Positions 51,427-59,401 of a stretch of 64,000 nt of DNA are shown in pieces. Numbering within the stretch: position 1 is the first letter of the stretch; every line of letters begins with the position of its first letter. Location of the stretch: positions 1,860,001-1,924,000 of the forward strand of contig NZ_JADQDK010000001.1 of assembly GCF_019263705.2 (NCBI RefSeq). Direction: 5' to 3'. The notes under the pieces were generated by a model. That model saw only the letters and a program-made list of their open reading frames with translations. It searched no databases and had not been told where the DNA came from. Origin of the DNA: Pseudonocardia abyssalis (GTDB lineage Bacteria; Actinomycetota; Actinomycetes; Mycobacteriales; Pseudonocardiaceae). Made by a program: the position numbers and the translations under genes.

Positions 51427-51774
51427 TCAGCTCTGGGTGGCGCCGTTGGAGTCGTTGTCCTTGACCAACGACGGCGGGGCGTCGTCGTTGGTCAGGGCGT
51501 CGGCGGGCTCGGACGCCACGACCTTCTCCCGGACCGAGCCCCGCACCCAGGTGGTGATGACGTCGTCGGCGATCTCCAGGTCGACGGTCTCCTTGTAGGA
51601 GACGTCGACGACCGTGGCACGCAGGCCGGAGGCGGTGACGACGATGTCGCCGACCACCAGGTCGGACTGCATCTGCTGCATCTCCGCCATCTGCCGGCGC
51701 TGCTTGCGCCCCGACAGGAAGATCGGGATGAACAGCAGCAGGATGAACAGGGGGAACAGCTGCGAGAGGTCCAT
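51427..51774 (-). CDS. yajC: Preprotein translocase subunit YajC
   Basis: 115 residues with one N-terminal membrane helix (LFPLFILLLFIPIFL, about 6-20), the basic cytoplasmic GRKQRRQMAEMQQMQSDL and the conserved VGDIVVTASGLRATVVDVS. An auxiliary subunit of SecDF. The acidic tail is variable. ATG start; ruvB ends 54 bases upstream, so the gene may be read from the ruv operon or from its own promoter. Confidence 0.94.
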   Translation of the reverse strand: MDLSQLFPLFILLLFIPIFLSGRKQRRQMAEMQQMQSDLVVGDIVVTASGLRATVVDVSYKETVDLEIADDVITTWVRGSVREKVVASEPADALTNDDAPPSLVKDNDSNGATQS

Positions 51775-51828
51775 GGTCTCCGTATCTCCGCACGTCGTCG
51801 GCCGGTGGGTGAGTCTGCCAGCCCGGCC

Positions 51829-52854
51829 TCAGAACAACGGCGGAGGGCCACCCGGGAGGACGTCCGGCGGAGCGGTGAGGCCCAGATGGGCCCACGCGGA
51901 CGCCGTGGCGACCCGCCCTCGTGGCGTCCGGGCGAGCATGCCGGCCCGGACGAGGTAGGGCTCGCAGACCTCCTCGACGGTACCCGGCTCCTCCCCCACC
52001 GCGACGGCCAGCGTCGAGACACCCACCGGGCCGCCGCCGAAGGACCGCACCAGCGCGCCGAGCACGGCCCGGTCGAGGCGGTCCAGGCCGAGCTCGTCGA
52101 CGTCGTAGACGGCCAGTGCGTCGCGGGCGACCGCCCGGGTGACCCGGCCGTCGGCCCGGACCTCCGCGAAGTCCCGCACACGGCGCAGCAGCCGGTTCGC
52201 GATGCGGGGCGTGCCGCGGGAGCGCCCGGCGATCTCCTCGGCACCGTCGGGGTGCAGGTCGACGCCGAGGATCACCGCGGCGCGGCGCAGCACCCGCTCC
52301 AGCTCGTGCGGCTCGTAGAACTCCATGTGCGCGGTGAACCCGAACCGGTCGCGCAGCGGACCGGTCAGCGCACCGGACCGCGTCGTGGCCCCGACCAGGG
52401 TGAACGGGGCGATGTCGAGCGGGATGGACGTCGCGCCCGGGCCCTTGCCGACGACGACGTCGACCCGGAAGTCCTCCATCGCGAGGTAGAGCATCTCCTC
52501 CGCGGGACGGGCGATCCGGTGGATCTCGTCGATGAACAGGACGTCGCCGGGGGCGAGGTTGGACAGCATCGCGGCGAGGTCACCCGCCCGCTCCAGCGCC
52601 GGGCCCGAGGTGAGGCGCACCGCGGCCCCCAGCTCCTCGGCGACGATCAGCGCGAGGCTCGTCTTGCCCAGCCCGGGAGGCCCGGACAACAGGATGTGGT
52701 CGGGCGGGGTCCCCCGGCCCTGCGCGCCCTGCAGCACCAGCTCCAGCTGCTCGCGCACGCGGGGCTGCCCGATGAACTCGGTGAGGTTGCGGGGGCGCAG
52801 GGAGGCGTCGACCTCGACGTCCTCGGGCTCGGCGGCGGCGCTCAGCTCACCCAC
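51829..52854 (-). CDS. ruvB: Holliday junction branch migration ATPase RuvB
   Basis: 341 residues of the AAA+ motor that drives branch migration with Ruv[20 protein letters not shown], Walker [11 protein letters not shown] (57-66), Walker [11 protein letters not shown] (105-114), [36 protein letters not shown] (sensor 1 and hairpin), and the arginine-containing [18 protein letters not shown]. The GTG start lies past a 15-bp repeat tract that separates it from ruvA. Leftward, third gene of ruvC-ruvA-ruvB. Confidence 0.97.
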   Translation of the reverse strand: MGELSAAAEPEDVEVDASLRPRNLTEFIGQPRVREQLELVLQGAQGRGTPPDHILLSGPPGLGKTSLALIVAEELGAAVRLTSGPALERAGDLAAMLSNLAPGDVLFIDEIHRIARPAEEMLYLAMEDFRVDVVVGKGPGATSIPLDIAPFTLVGATTRSGALTGPLRDRFGFTAHMEFYEPHELERVLRRAAVILGVDLHPDGAEEIAGRSRGTPRIANRLLRRVRDFAEVRADGRVTRAVARDALAVYDVDELGLDRLDRAVLGALVRSFGGGPVGVSTLAVAVGEEPGTVEEVCEPYLVRAGMLARTPRGRVATASAWAHLGLTAPPDVLPGGPPPLF

Positions 52855-52967
52855 GGCCGCCGCCCCCTGCTCCGCGCACCGCTACGCACCGGTCCGGCCG
52901 ACCCCGCAGACCTGCGGGCCTCGCACCGACCGCCGGCGCTCTGCGCGGCGACCGCGGGGTCTGCGAG

Positions 52968-53042
52968 GTGCTCACCGGAGACGTGCTCCCGCAGGACGCG
53001 CTCGCCGATGTCGTGCTCACGGGGGATGTGCTCACCGGGACC
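52968..53042. repeat. 15-bp tandem repeat between ruvA and ruvB
   Basis: Five consecutive 15-base units start at 52968, 52983, 52998, 53013 and 53028, with the plus-strand consensus gtgctcaccggngay. The last unit overlaps the ruvA stop (53032-53034). One minus-strand frame reads [20 protein letters not shown], with high third-position GC, and another carries a 62-codon frame (52847-53035) that overlaps both neighbours. I do not call either a gene with confidence. Confidence 0.88.
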
Positions 53043-53631
53043 GGCCCAGGCTGCCGAGCGCCGCACGCAGCAGCGTCGCGGCGTCGGCGTCGGCGTCGCG
53101 GGCCAGCGCGGCGTCCACCGCGGTCTCCGCGGTCTTCGGGGTGAAACCCAGCCCGACCAGTGCCTCCACGACCTCGTCACGACGGGTGCCGGTGACGGGC
53201 GTGGGCAGCGTCGCAGCCGGCGCGGCGGCGGTGGCCACGACCTTGTCCTTGAGCTCCAGCACCATCCGCTGCGCGACCTTCGGGCCGATGCCGGGCACCC
53301 GCGTCAGCACCTTGGTGTCGCCGTCGAGCAGGGCGCGGACGACGTCGTCGGGGGTGAGGACGGCGAGCGTGGCCAGTGCGAGCCGCGGCCCGATGCCCGC
53401 GACGGACTGCAGCAGCCCGAACAGCTCCCGCTGGTCGGCGTCGGCGAACCCGAACAGCGTCAGCGAGTCCTCGCGCACCACCAGCACCGTCGACAGGCGC
53501 GCCTGCTCACCGCGGCGCAGCCCGGCCAGCGTGTTGGGGGCGGCGACCACCGCGAGCCCCACCCCGCCGACCTCGACGACGGCGTGGTCGAGCGCGATCT
53601 CCAGCACCTCACCCCGCACCGACGAGATCAC
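53032..53631 (-). CDS. ruvA: Holliday junction DNA helicase subunit RuvA
   Basis: 199 residues. Domain [26 protein letters not shown], domain II with the helix-hairpin-helix motifs [18 protein letters not shown] and [22 protein letters not shown], and domain III with [23 protein letters not shown] that contacts RuvB. The GTG at 53631 follows AGGAGG by nine bases; upstream residues are not RuvA-like. The last codons lie in a 15-bp repeat tract. Confidence 0.96.
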   Translation of the reverse strand: MISSVRGEVLEIALDHAVVEVGGVGLAVVAAPNTLAGLRRGEQARLSTVLVVREDSLTLFGFADADQRELFGLLQSVAGIGPRLALATLAVLTPDDVVRALLDGDTKVLTRVPGIGPKVAQRMVLELKDKVVATAAAPAATLPTPVTGTRRDEVVEALVGLGFTPKTAETAVDAALARDADADAATLLRAALGSLGRSR

Positions 53632-53672
53632 GGTGACATCCCTCCTGGTCGCTTGCTGGTCACTGGCCCGCA

Positions 53673-53726
53673 GGCTCGCACACACCGTCCGCGGGTCGCA
53701 CACAGGTCCGGTCCCGTGTGCGAGCC
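53673..53726. repeat. Inverted repeat between ruvC and ruvA
   Basis: ggctcgcacac (53673-53683) and gtgtgcgagcc (53716-53726) are perfect 11-base inverted copies. Related partial copies, gtcgcacac near 53695 and gtgcgagccgg near 53738, flank the right arm. The cluster fills the 117-base gap. It could form alternative hairpins in the mRNA and reduce read-through from ruvC, or it may be a dispersed intergenic palindrome. Confidence 0.75.
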
Positions 53727-53748
53727 CCCGACCCTCCGTGCGAGCCGG

Positions 53749-54315
53749 CTACCTCGCCGCCCGCGCCGCCGCCGCGAGACGGGCGCGGTGCGCCTTCGCC
53801 AGCTCGTCGGACCGCACCTTGGCCTGCGCCATCCGCTCCATCATCGGGGCGCGCCAGCAGTGGCAGATCGCCAGGGCCAGTGCGTCGGCGGCGTCGGCGG
53901 GGCGCGGGGCCTGCGCCAGCCCCAGCACCTTGGTGACCATGATCGTCACCTGTTCCTTGCCCGCGCGGCCCTCCCCCGTGACGGCCGCCTTCACCTCGCT
54001 CGGCGTGTGGAACGCGACCGGCAGCCCGGCCCGGGCGGCGAGCAGAGCCACCACCCCACTGGCCTGCGCGGTGCCCATCACCGTGCGCACGTTGTGCTGG
54101 CTGAACACCCGCTCGATCGCGACGACGTCGGGCCGGTGGCGCTCGATCCACCGCTCCACCTCGGCGCCGACGGCGAGCAGGCGCTGCTCCAGCGGCAGGT
54201 CCGGCGCGGTCCGCACCACGTCGACGGCGACGGCGCGCACCGTACGCCCGGACGCGCCGTCGACGACCCCGAGGCCGCACCGCGTCAGCCCCGGGTCGAC
54301 TCCGAGCACCCGCAC
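53749..54315 (-). CDS. ruvC: Holliday junction endonuclease RuvC
   Basis: 188 residues. Cleaves Holliday junctions symmetrically as a dimer. The four catalytic acids are visible: Asp7 in [12 protein letters not shown], Glu68 in VAIERVF, and Asp141/Asp144 in [31 protein letters not shown] is the family signature. The GTG start has GGAGGGG at a good distance, and a near-perfect SOS box lies 15 bases upstream, so ruvCAB should be DNA-damage-inducible. The Arg/Ala-rich tail is short. Confidence 0.97.
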   Translation of the reverse strand: MRVLGVDPGLTRCGLGVVDGASGRTVRAVAVDVVRTAPDLPLEQRLLAVGAEVERWIERHRPDVVAIERVFSQHNVRTVMGTAQASGVVALLAARAGLPVAFHTPSEVKAAVTGEGRAGKEQVTIMVTKVLGLAQAPRPADAADALALAICHCWRAPMMERMAQAKVRSDELAKAHRARLAAAARAAR

Positions 54316-54329
54316 CTGGTTCCCCCTCC

Positions 54330-54345
54330 GCGAACACCTGTTCGA
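54330..54345. promoter_or_regulatory. SOS box (LexA site) upstream of ruvC
   Basis: On the minus strand TCGAACAGGTGTTCGC matches TCGAAC-N4-GTTCGA with one mismatch at the last base. It lies 15 bases before the ruvC start. ruvC is a known LexA target in mycobacteria, which supports the call. The divergent methyltransferase gene at 54501 is about 155 bases away. Confidence 0.85.
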
Positions 54346-54500
54346 CGACGGAGGCTACCGGCGCCCCGGCCCGGGACCGCGGGGGCACGCCGGAGCGCGC
54401 CGGTCTGGTCCTGCCCGACACCCGTCCCGACCGCGACGACCTCACCCCGGGCACGCACTGGGTCACCGGCCGTTCACCCGCGCCCCCTACGGTCCGGTCC

Positions 54501-55085
54501 GTGTCCGACCGCCACGTCCTGTTCCGCGAGTTCCTCCGCGCCCCCACCCGCGTCGCCACCGTCACCGCCAGCTCCGACGCGCTGGTCGCGGCGATGCTCG
54601 CCCCGCTGGACCTCGGCGACGACCCGACGGTCGTGGAGCTGGGGGCGGGGACCGGCCGCGTCACCGACGCCCTCGTCGCCCGGCTCGGCGGCCGCGGCCG
54701 CCACGTCGCCGTCGAGCTGAACCCGGAGCTGGCGCGGCGCCTCGCCGCTCGCCACCCCGGCGTCACCGTCGTCTGCGCCGACGCCGGGCGGCTCCCCGGG
54801 GTGCTGCGCGAGCACGGGATCGACCGCGTCGACGCCGTGTCCAGCCTGCTGCCCTGGATCGCCTGGCACGCCCCGATCGCCGACCTGGCCGCCGCCGCAC
54901 TGACCCCGACCGGCACGTTCACCCAGGTCACGCTGCTGCCGACGACCTGGATGCCACCGGCCCGCCGCCAGGAGCACGCCGTGCGGGCCCGGTTCGCCGA
55001 GGTCTCCCTCAGCCGCCCGGTGTGGGCGAACCTGCCCCCGGCCCGGGTGCTGGTCGCCCGCCGGCCCCGGCCGGGCACGACCTGA
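54501..55085 (+). CDS. SAM-dependent methyltransferase, rRNA adenine dimethylase-like
   Basis: 194 residues resembling phospholipid N-methyltransferases and short KsgA-like proteins. LFREFLRAPTRVATVTASS at the start, then motif I VVELGAGTGRVTDALVARL (about 44-62), VAVELNPELARRLAARHP, CADAGRL and the catalytic-region SSLLPWIAWH. The tail has FTQVTLLPT and ends in VLVARRPRPGTT. A lipid headgroup is a likely acceptor by family, but this is not shown. ATG or GTG at 54501 after a short leader; a hairpin follows. Confidence 0.78.
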   Translation: MSDRHVLFREFLRAPTRVATVTASSDALVAAMLAPLDLGDDPTVVELGAGTGRVTDALVARLGGRGRHVAVELNPELARRLAARHPGVTVVCADAGRLPGVLREHGIDRVDAVSSLLPWIAWHAPIADLAAAALTPTGTFTQVTLLPTTWMPPARRQEHAVRARFAEVSLSRPVWANLPPARVLVARRPRPGTT

Positions 55086-55089
55086 TCTC

Positions 55090-55111
55090 GGTGCGGCTGC
55101 ACAGCCGCACC
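55090..55111. terminator. Hairpin after the methyltransferase gene
   Basis: ggtgcggctg (55090-55099) and cagccgcacc (55102-55111) form a 10-bp perfect stem around ca, five bases after the stop codon. With only two unpaired bases the actual loop would open somewhat. A likely terminator. Confidence 0.7.
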
Positions 55112-55182
55112 ATCGTGCTGCTGCCCGATCCCGACCCACCGGCGACGAGGATCCGGCGGGGTCGTTCCGTACGCTCGGGGGA

Positions 55183-55686
55183 ATGCACGTGGAGATCGTC
55201 GCGCTGCACACCTCGCCCGTCCACGCCTACTCCGGACGTCCCGGCGACGGCCCCCTCCCCGACCCGGACGGCGGCGCCCACGACCGCATCGAGGTCCGCG
55301 CCGGGCTCGGGGTCGTCGGCGACCGCTACTTCGGCCATCCGGCGCACCGCACCGCGTCGGTCACCGTGCTCGCCGTCGAGTCGCTGGAGCACATGGCCGC
55401 GGAGCTGGACCTGGCCGCGGTGCCGGACCCGCTGCGGACCCGCCGCACGATCGTCCTGCGAGGCTTCGCCGTCGACGACCTGCCGCGCGGTTCCGAGTTC
55501 TCGCTCGACTCCGGCGACGGCCCGGTCCGCTTCCGCGCCCACCGTCCGGCGAACCCGTGCGCCTGGATGGACGTCGTGCTGGCGCCCGGGGCCTTCCGCG
55601 CCCTGCGCCACCGGGGCGGGATGCGCTGCGAACCGCTCACCGACGGCGTGCTGGGCCTCGGCCCGGCCGTCCTGGGCCATGGCTGA
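55183..55686 (+). CDS. MOSC-domain protein
   Basis: 167 residues. VEIVALHTSPVHAYSGRPGDGP at the start, GLGVVGDRYFGHPAHRTASVTVLAVESLEHMA in the middle and HRPANPCAWMDVVLAPGAFRALRHRGGMRCEP toward the end, with the conserved cysteine of MOSC domains (about 126). MOSC proteins handle sulfur for molybdenum cofactor enzymes or reduce N-hydroxylated compounds. The stand-alone bacterial forms are uncharacterised. ATG start. DUF3237 gene follows by about 90 bases. Confidence 0.82.
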   Translation: MHVEIVALHTSPVHAYSGRPGDGPLPDPDGGAHDRIEVRAGLGVVGDRYFGHPAHRTASVTVLAVESLEHMAAELDLAAVPDPLRTRRTIVLRGFAVDDLPRGSEFSLDSGDGPVRFRAHRPANPCAWMDVVLAPGAFRALRHRGGMRCEPLTDGVLGLGPAVLGHG

Positions 55687-55777
55687 TCCGGAGGCCGCTC
55701 ACGCCCGCGCAACCGACGCGCAACCTCGTGGGGCGACCCTGCCGGAGTCCGTGACTCCCGCCGCCGAGAGGTGCACC

Positions 55778-56239
55778 GTGCCCACACTGATCCACGAGTT
55801 CGATTACCACGTCGACGTGGGCGGGGTCGCCGACGTCGGGACCGGCCCGTACGGCCACCGGATGATCGCCGCCGGGTCCGGCGGGAAGGTCGTCGGCGAC
55901 CGCCTCACCGGGACGATCGCCCCGTCGGCAGGCGGCGACTGGCTCCTGCTGGGCCAGGACGGCTACGGGCGGCTCGACGTCCGCAACACCGTGCTCACGG
56001 CCGACGGCGCCTGCGTCTACATCCAGCTGCACGGTCTCGTCGAGCTGACTCCTGCGGTCCTGGCCGTCTTCGCGGGTGGTGCCGTCCCGACCGACTTCGG
56101 CGGGCAGTACTTCGTCACCACACCCCGCCTCGAGACCGGTGACGAGCGGTACGCATGGGTCAACCGGGTCCTGTTCGTCGCCGAGGCGCGGATCCTGCCC
56201 GGCCCGTGCATCGACTACCGGGTGTTCCGCGTCGGGTAG
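55778..56239 (+). CDS. DUF3237 domain protein
   Basis: 153 residues, a single DUF3237 domain expected to form a beta-barrel. Seen: LIHEFDYHVDVGGVADVGTGPYGHRMI, GGKVVGDRLTGTIAPSAGGDWLLLGQDGYGRLDVRNTVLTADGACVYIQ in pieces, and YAWVNRVLFVAEARI near the end, the usual last strand. Family function is unknown. I chose the GTG at 55778 with GAGAGGTG upstream; the frame is open back to an ATG at 55679 that overlaps the MOSC gene, which would add a polar leader. Convergent with the AfsR-like gene across 13 bases. Confidence 0.83.
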   Translation: MPTLIHEFDYHVDVGGVADVGTGPYGHRMIAAGSGGKVVGDRLTGTIAPSAGGDWLLLGQDGYGRLDVRNTVLTADGACVYIQLHGLVELTPAVLAVFAGGAVPTDFGGQYFVTTPRLETGDERYAWVNRVLFVAEARILPGPCIDYRVFRVG

Positions 56240-56252
56240 CTCCTGGGGCCGG

Positions 56253-59243
56253 TCAGCGCCGCAGCCGGGCCGCACGCACCTCCGCGACCAGGTCCGGTAC
56301 GGGGACCGCGGCTCCCGCCGCGGCCTCCCGCCCGTAGGCCTCGGGGCCGAGCCCGGCGAGCATGCTGCGGCGGGTCGCGGCCACGACGTCACCGAGCACC
56401 CGCACGCCTGCGTCGTCCTCGGTGCGGGCGGCGCGGACCGCGCCGCCCGCACCGAGGAGCCGGGCCGCCACCCGGTGGTCACCGGACCGGGCGGCCAGCA
56501 CCGAGACCACCTCGAAGGTCTCGGCCCGGAACTGCAGGTTGCCGAGGCGGTGCTGGAGGTCGAGTAGCTCGGCGACGACGTCGCGCGCGATGTCGTCCTC
56601 CCCGCACAGGACGTAGGTCTGCGCCGCGCGCACGAGGGCCATCACGTGCACACCGGGCAGCGGGAAGTCCCGGGCCGACGCCAGAGCCCGCCCCGCCACG
56701 GCCGAGGCCTCCGCAGGGTCGGCCCCGGCGAGCAGCGGCGCGAGCGCGGCGAGGGCGTGCGGGCGCACCAGGTCGTCGTCCCCGGACAGATCGACCGCCC
56801 GGGCGAACTCGGCCCGGGCCGCCGCGGCGTCGCCCGCTCCCATCGCGAGCCATCCGAAGCTGTAGCTGCACCACCCCGCGCTGCTGCGCGGCACGGCCCA
56901 GCGCAGCGCGTCGAGATAGCCGGCCCGGGCCCCGTCCCGGTCGCCCCGCAGCATCCGGAACTCCGCGTGGAAGTAGCGGACCCAGAACCGGCAGGCGTCG
57001 TCGTCGGCCTCCTCGGCCAGCTCCGCGGCCCGGACGAACAACCGCACCGACCGTTCCGGGTCACCGACCTCCCACCACCGCAGCAGCACCGCCAGACCGA
57101 CCACGCACTCGCACCGCGCGACGGCGTCGGTACCCGGGCCGTCCACCACGGCCTGGAGCCAGCCCACCGCCTCGGCGCGTCCCGCGGCCCACGCCCAGTG
57201 CACCCACAGCCCGCTGAGCAGCAACAGGGCGCCGTCGTGGTCGCCGTCGGCCAGCGCCGAGGCGACGGCGGCGCGGAAGTTCTCCTCCTCGGCGGCGACC
57301 CGGCGGTGCCACAGCGCGGAGTCCCAGCCGGCCCCCCACACCCGGCGCTGCTCGCGGGCCGATCCGACGTAGTGCGCACGGTGCCGGGCCCGGACCGACC
57401 CGACCTCCCCCGCGTCGGACAGCCGCTCGGCGGCGAAGCCGCGCACGGTCTCCAGCAGCACGAAGCGGACCTCGCCGCGGCGGCGCCGGGTGCTCACGAC
57501 CGACTTGTCCACGAGCCGCGAGACCAGCTCCGCGACCCGGCCCGCGTCCCCGCCGTCGCCGGCGACCGCCGCGGCCGCGTCGAGGTCGAAACCCGCGGCG
57601 AACACCGCCAGCCTGCGCAGCACGACCTGCTCGTCGACGCTGAGGAGGTCGTGGCTCCACTCGATCGCGCCCCGCAGCGTCCGCTGCCGCGGCGATGCGG
57701 TCCGGTGCCCCGCGGTGAGCAGGGTGAACCGGTCGTCGAGCCGGGCCGCGACCTGCTCGGCGGACAACACGCGCATCCGCGCCGCGGCGAGCTCCAACGC
57801 GAGCGGGATGCCGTCGAGGCGACGGCAGATGCGGGCCACCGCGGCGGCGGTGCCCGCGTCGAGCTCGAAGTCGGCGGCCGCCGCGCGGGCCCGCTGCCGG
57901 AACAGCACGGCGGCGTCGGAGCCCGCGAGGTCCGCCACCGCCACCGCGTCCGGCGCCGGCAGCGACAGCGGCGGGACGACCCTGGTCACCTCCCCGGCCA
58001 GCCCCAGCGGCTCACGGCTGGTGGCGAGGACCGTGAGCCGGGGACAGCGCCGGCGCAGCGCCTCGACGGCGCGGGCGACGGCGCCGACGACGTGCTCGCA
58101 GTTGTCGACCACCAGCAGCAGGGGCCGGTCACCGAGTCGGCCGGCGATGCGCTGCACGATCGCCGCGGGCGTGCCGGCGCCCGCGGTGGCGACGCCGAGC
58201 GCTGTCGCGACCTCGCCGAGCACGGTCCCGTCGCCCGCCGCCCGGTCGAGCGGGGCCAGCTCGACGAGCCGGACGCCTCCGTCGTGGGCGGGTGCGGCGT
58301 CGGTGGCGAGCTGCAACGCCACCCGGGTCTTCCCGACTCCCGCCACGCCGGTCAGCGTGAGCAGCCGGGTCCCGGCCAGCAGCCCGGCCAGCTCCGCCAG
58401 CACGGCCGACCGGCCGACCAGCGGGGTCGGCGCCGTCGGCAGGTCCGGGACCGCGGCGTGGTCGGCGGGACCCGGACCGCCGTCCGCGGCCAGCAGCGGG
58501 TCCTGCCGCAGGATCCGCGCCTGCAGCTCCACCAGCGCCGGGGTCGGTGCGACGGCCAGCTCGTCGCGGAGCAGCGCGTGCACCGTCCGGTAGGCGGCCA
58601 GCGCGTCGGCCTGCCGGCCGCAGCGGTAGCGCGCCAGCATCAGCTGGCCCCAGGCCCGCTCGCGCAGCGGGTGCGCGAGCACCTGCCCCTCGGCCCGGTC
58701 CAGCGCGTCCGCGGTCAGCCCGGCGCGGAGCTCGGCGTCGACGAGGTCCTCCACCGCCGAGGCCCGCGCCTCCTCCAGGCGGTGTGCGGGGGCGCGGGCG
58801 AACCCGTGCCCGTCGAGCTCGGCGTGGGCGGGTCCCCGCCACAGCGCGAGGGCGTCGCGCAGCGTGCCGACCGCGGCGGCGGCGTGTCCGGCGGCGAGCT
58901 GCTCGCGACCCCGCGCCAGCCCGCGCTCGAACCGGACCGCGTCGATCGCGGCCGGGTCGACCGTGAGGACGTACCCGCCGCCGCGGGGGGCGAGGCGGTC
59001 CCCGGCGGGCCCGAGCGCGCTGCGCAGCCGGGAGACCAGACTGCGCAGCGTCACCCGGACGCTCGGTGGCACCTCGCCCGCGGCCCACAGCAGCTCGGTC
59101 AGCGCGTCGGTGCCGACCGGCCGGTTGTCCTGTACCGCGAGGGCGGCCAGCAGCAGGCGCTGCTTGCGGCTGCCGATCCGTACCGCACACCCGTCGACCC
59201 ACACCTCCAGCGGACCGAGCACCCGGACCTCGACGTCGGACAC
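56253..59243 (-). CDS. AfsR-like SARP regulator (BTAD, NB-ARC ATPase, TPR)
   Basis: 996 residues. OmpR-type winged helix (about 4-95; VRVLGPLEVWVDG, RKQRLLLAALAVQ), BTAD domain (about 100-245; AHRLEEARASAVEDLVDAELRAG), a P-loop ATPase (about 272-560) with GVAGVGKT at 299-306 and LLLVVDNCEHV, then helical repeats to the end. Domain order is that of AfsR/EmbR-type activators of secondary metabolism. The GTG start at 59243 follows GGAGGGGG. It lies 158 bases after the LuxR gene on the same strand. No biosynthetic cluster is visible in the window, so its target is unknown. Confidence 0.9.
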   Translation of the reverse strand: MSDVEVRVLGPLEVWVDGCAVRIGSRKQRLLLAALAVQDNRPVGTDALTELLWAAGEVPPSVRVTLRSLVSRLRSALGPAGDRLAPRGGGYVLTVDPAAIDAVRFERGLARGREQLAAGHAAAAVGTLRDALALWRGPAHAELDGHGFARAPAHRLEEARASAVEDLVDAELRAGLTADALDRAEGQVLAHPLRERAWGQLMLARYRCGRQADALAAYRTVHALLRDELAVAPTPALVELQARILRQDPLLAADGGPGPADHAAVPDLPTAPTPLVGRSAVLAELAGLLAGTRLLTLTGVAGVGKTRVALQLATDAAPAHDGGVRLVELAPLDRAAGDGTVLGEVATALGVATAGAGTPAAIVQRIAGRLGDRPLLLVVDNCEHVVGAVARAVEALRRRCPRLTVLATSREPLGLAGEVTRVVPPLSLPAPDAVAVADLAGSDAAVLFRQRARAAAADFELDAGTAAAVARICRRLDGIPLALELAAARMRVLSAEQVAARLDDRFTLLTAGHRTASPRQRTLRGAIEWSHDLLSVDEQVVLRRLAVFAAGFDLDAAAAVAGDGGDAGRVAELVSRLVDKSVVSTRRRRGEVRFVLLETVRGFAAERLSDAGEVGSVRARHRAHYVGSAREQRRVWGAGWDSALWHRRVAAEEENFRAAVASALADGDHDGALLLLSGLWVHWAWAAGRAEAVGWLQAVVDGPGTDAVARCECVVGLAVLLRWWEVGDPERSVRLFVRAAELAEEADDDACRFWVRYFHAEFRMLRGDRDGARAGYLDALRWAVPRSSAGWCSYSFGWLAMGAGDAAAARAEFARAVDLSGDDDLVRPHALAALAPLLAGADPAEASAVAGRALASARDFPLPGVHVMALVRAAQTYVLCGEDDIARDVVAELLDLQHRLGNLQFRAETFEVVSVLAARSGDHRVAARLLGAGGAVRAARTEDDAGVRVLGDVVAATRRSMLAGLGPEAYGREAAAGAAVPVPDLVAEVRAARLRR

Positions 59244-59326
59244 CGGGTCACCCCCTCCACCACGGCCGCGATCGTGCCCGACGTGCGGGCGCAGGTCGAG
59301 GGCCGGCCCGCGTCGCGGACCGGCGC

Positions 59327-59360
59327 GCGGCGGGGCGGGGCGCGGCGGGGCGGGGCGCGG
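59327..59360. repeat. 15-bp GC-only tandem repeat
   Basis: gcggcggggcggggc occurs at 59327-59341 and 59342-59356, followed by gcgg. It lies in the 158-base gap between the LuxR gene and the AfsR-like gene. No A or T is present over 34 bases. It may impede transcription between the two genes. Confidence 0.9.
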
Positions 59361-59401
59361 CCACCGGCGGCGGGCTGCGCGTCGGCCCGGCCGAGCCGGA
59401 G

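Noticed and set aside
52847..53035. 62-codon minus-strand gene between ruvA and ruvB
   Set aside because: It overlaps both neighbours neatly, but it is built largely of a 15-bp repeat, and a different frame of the same stretch looks more coding-like. Reported as a repeat and a finding, not as a gene.
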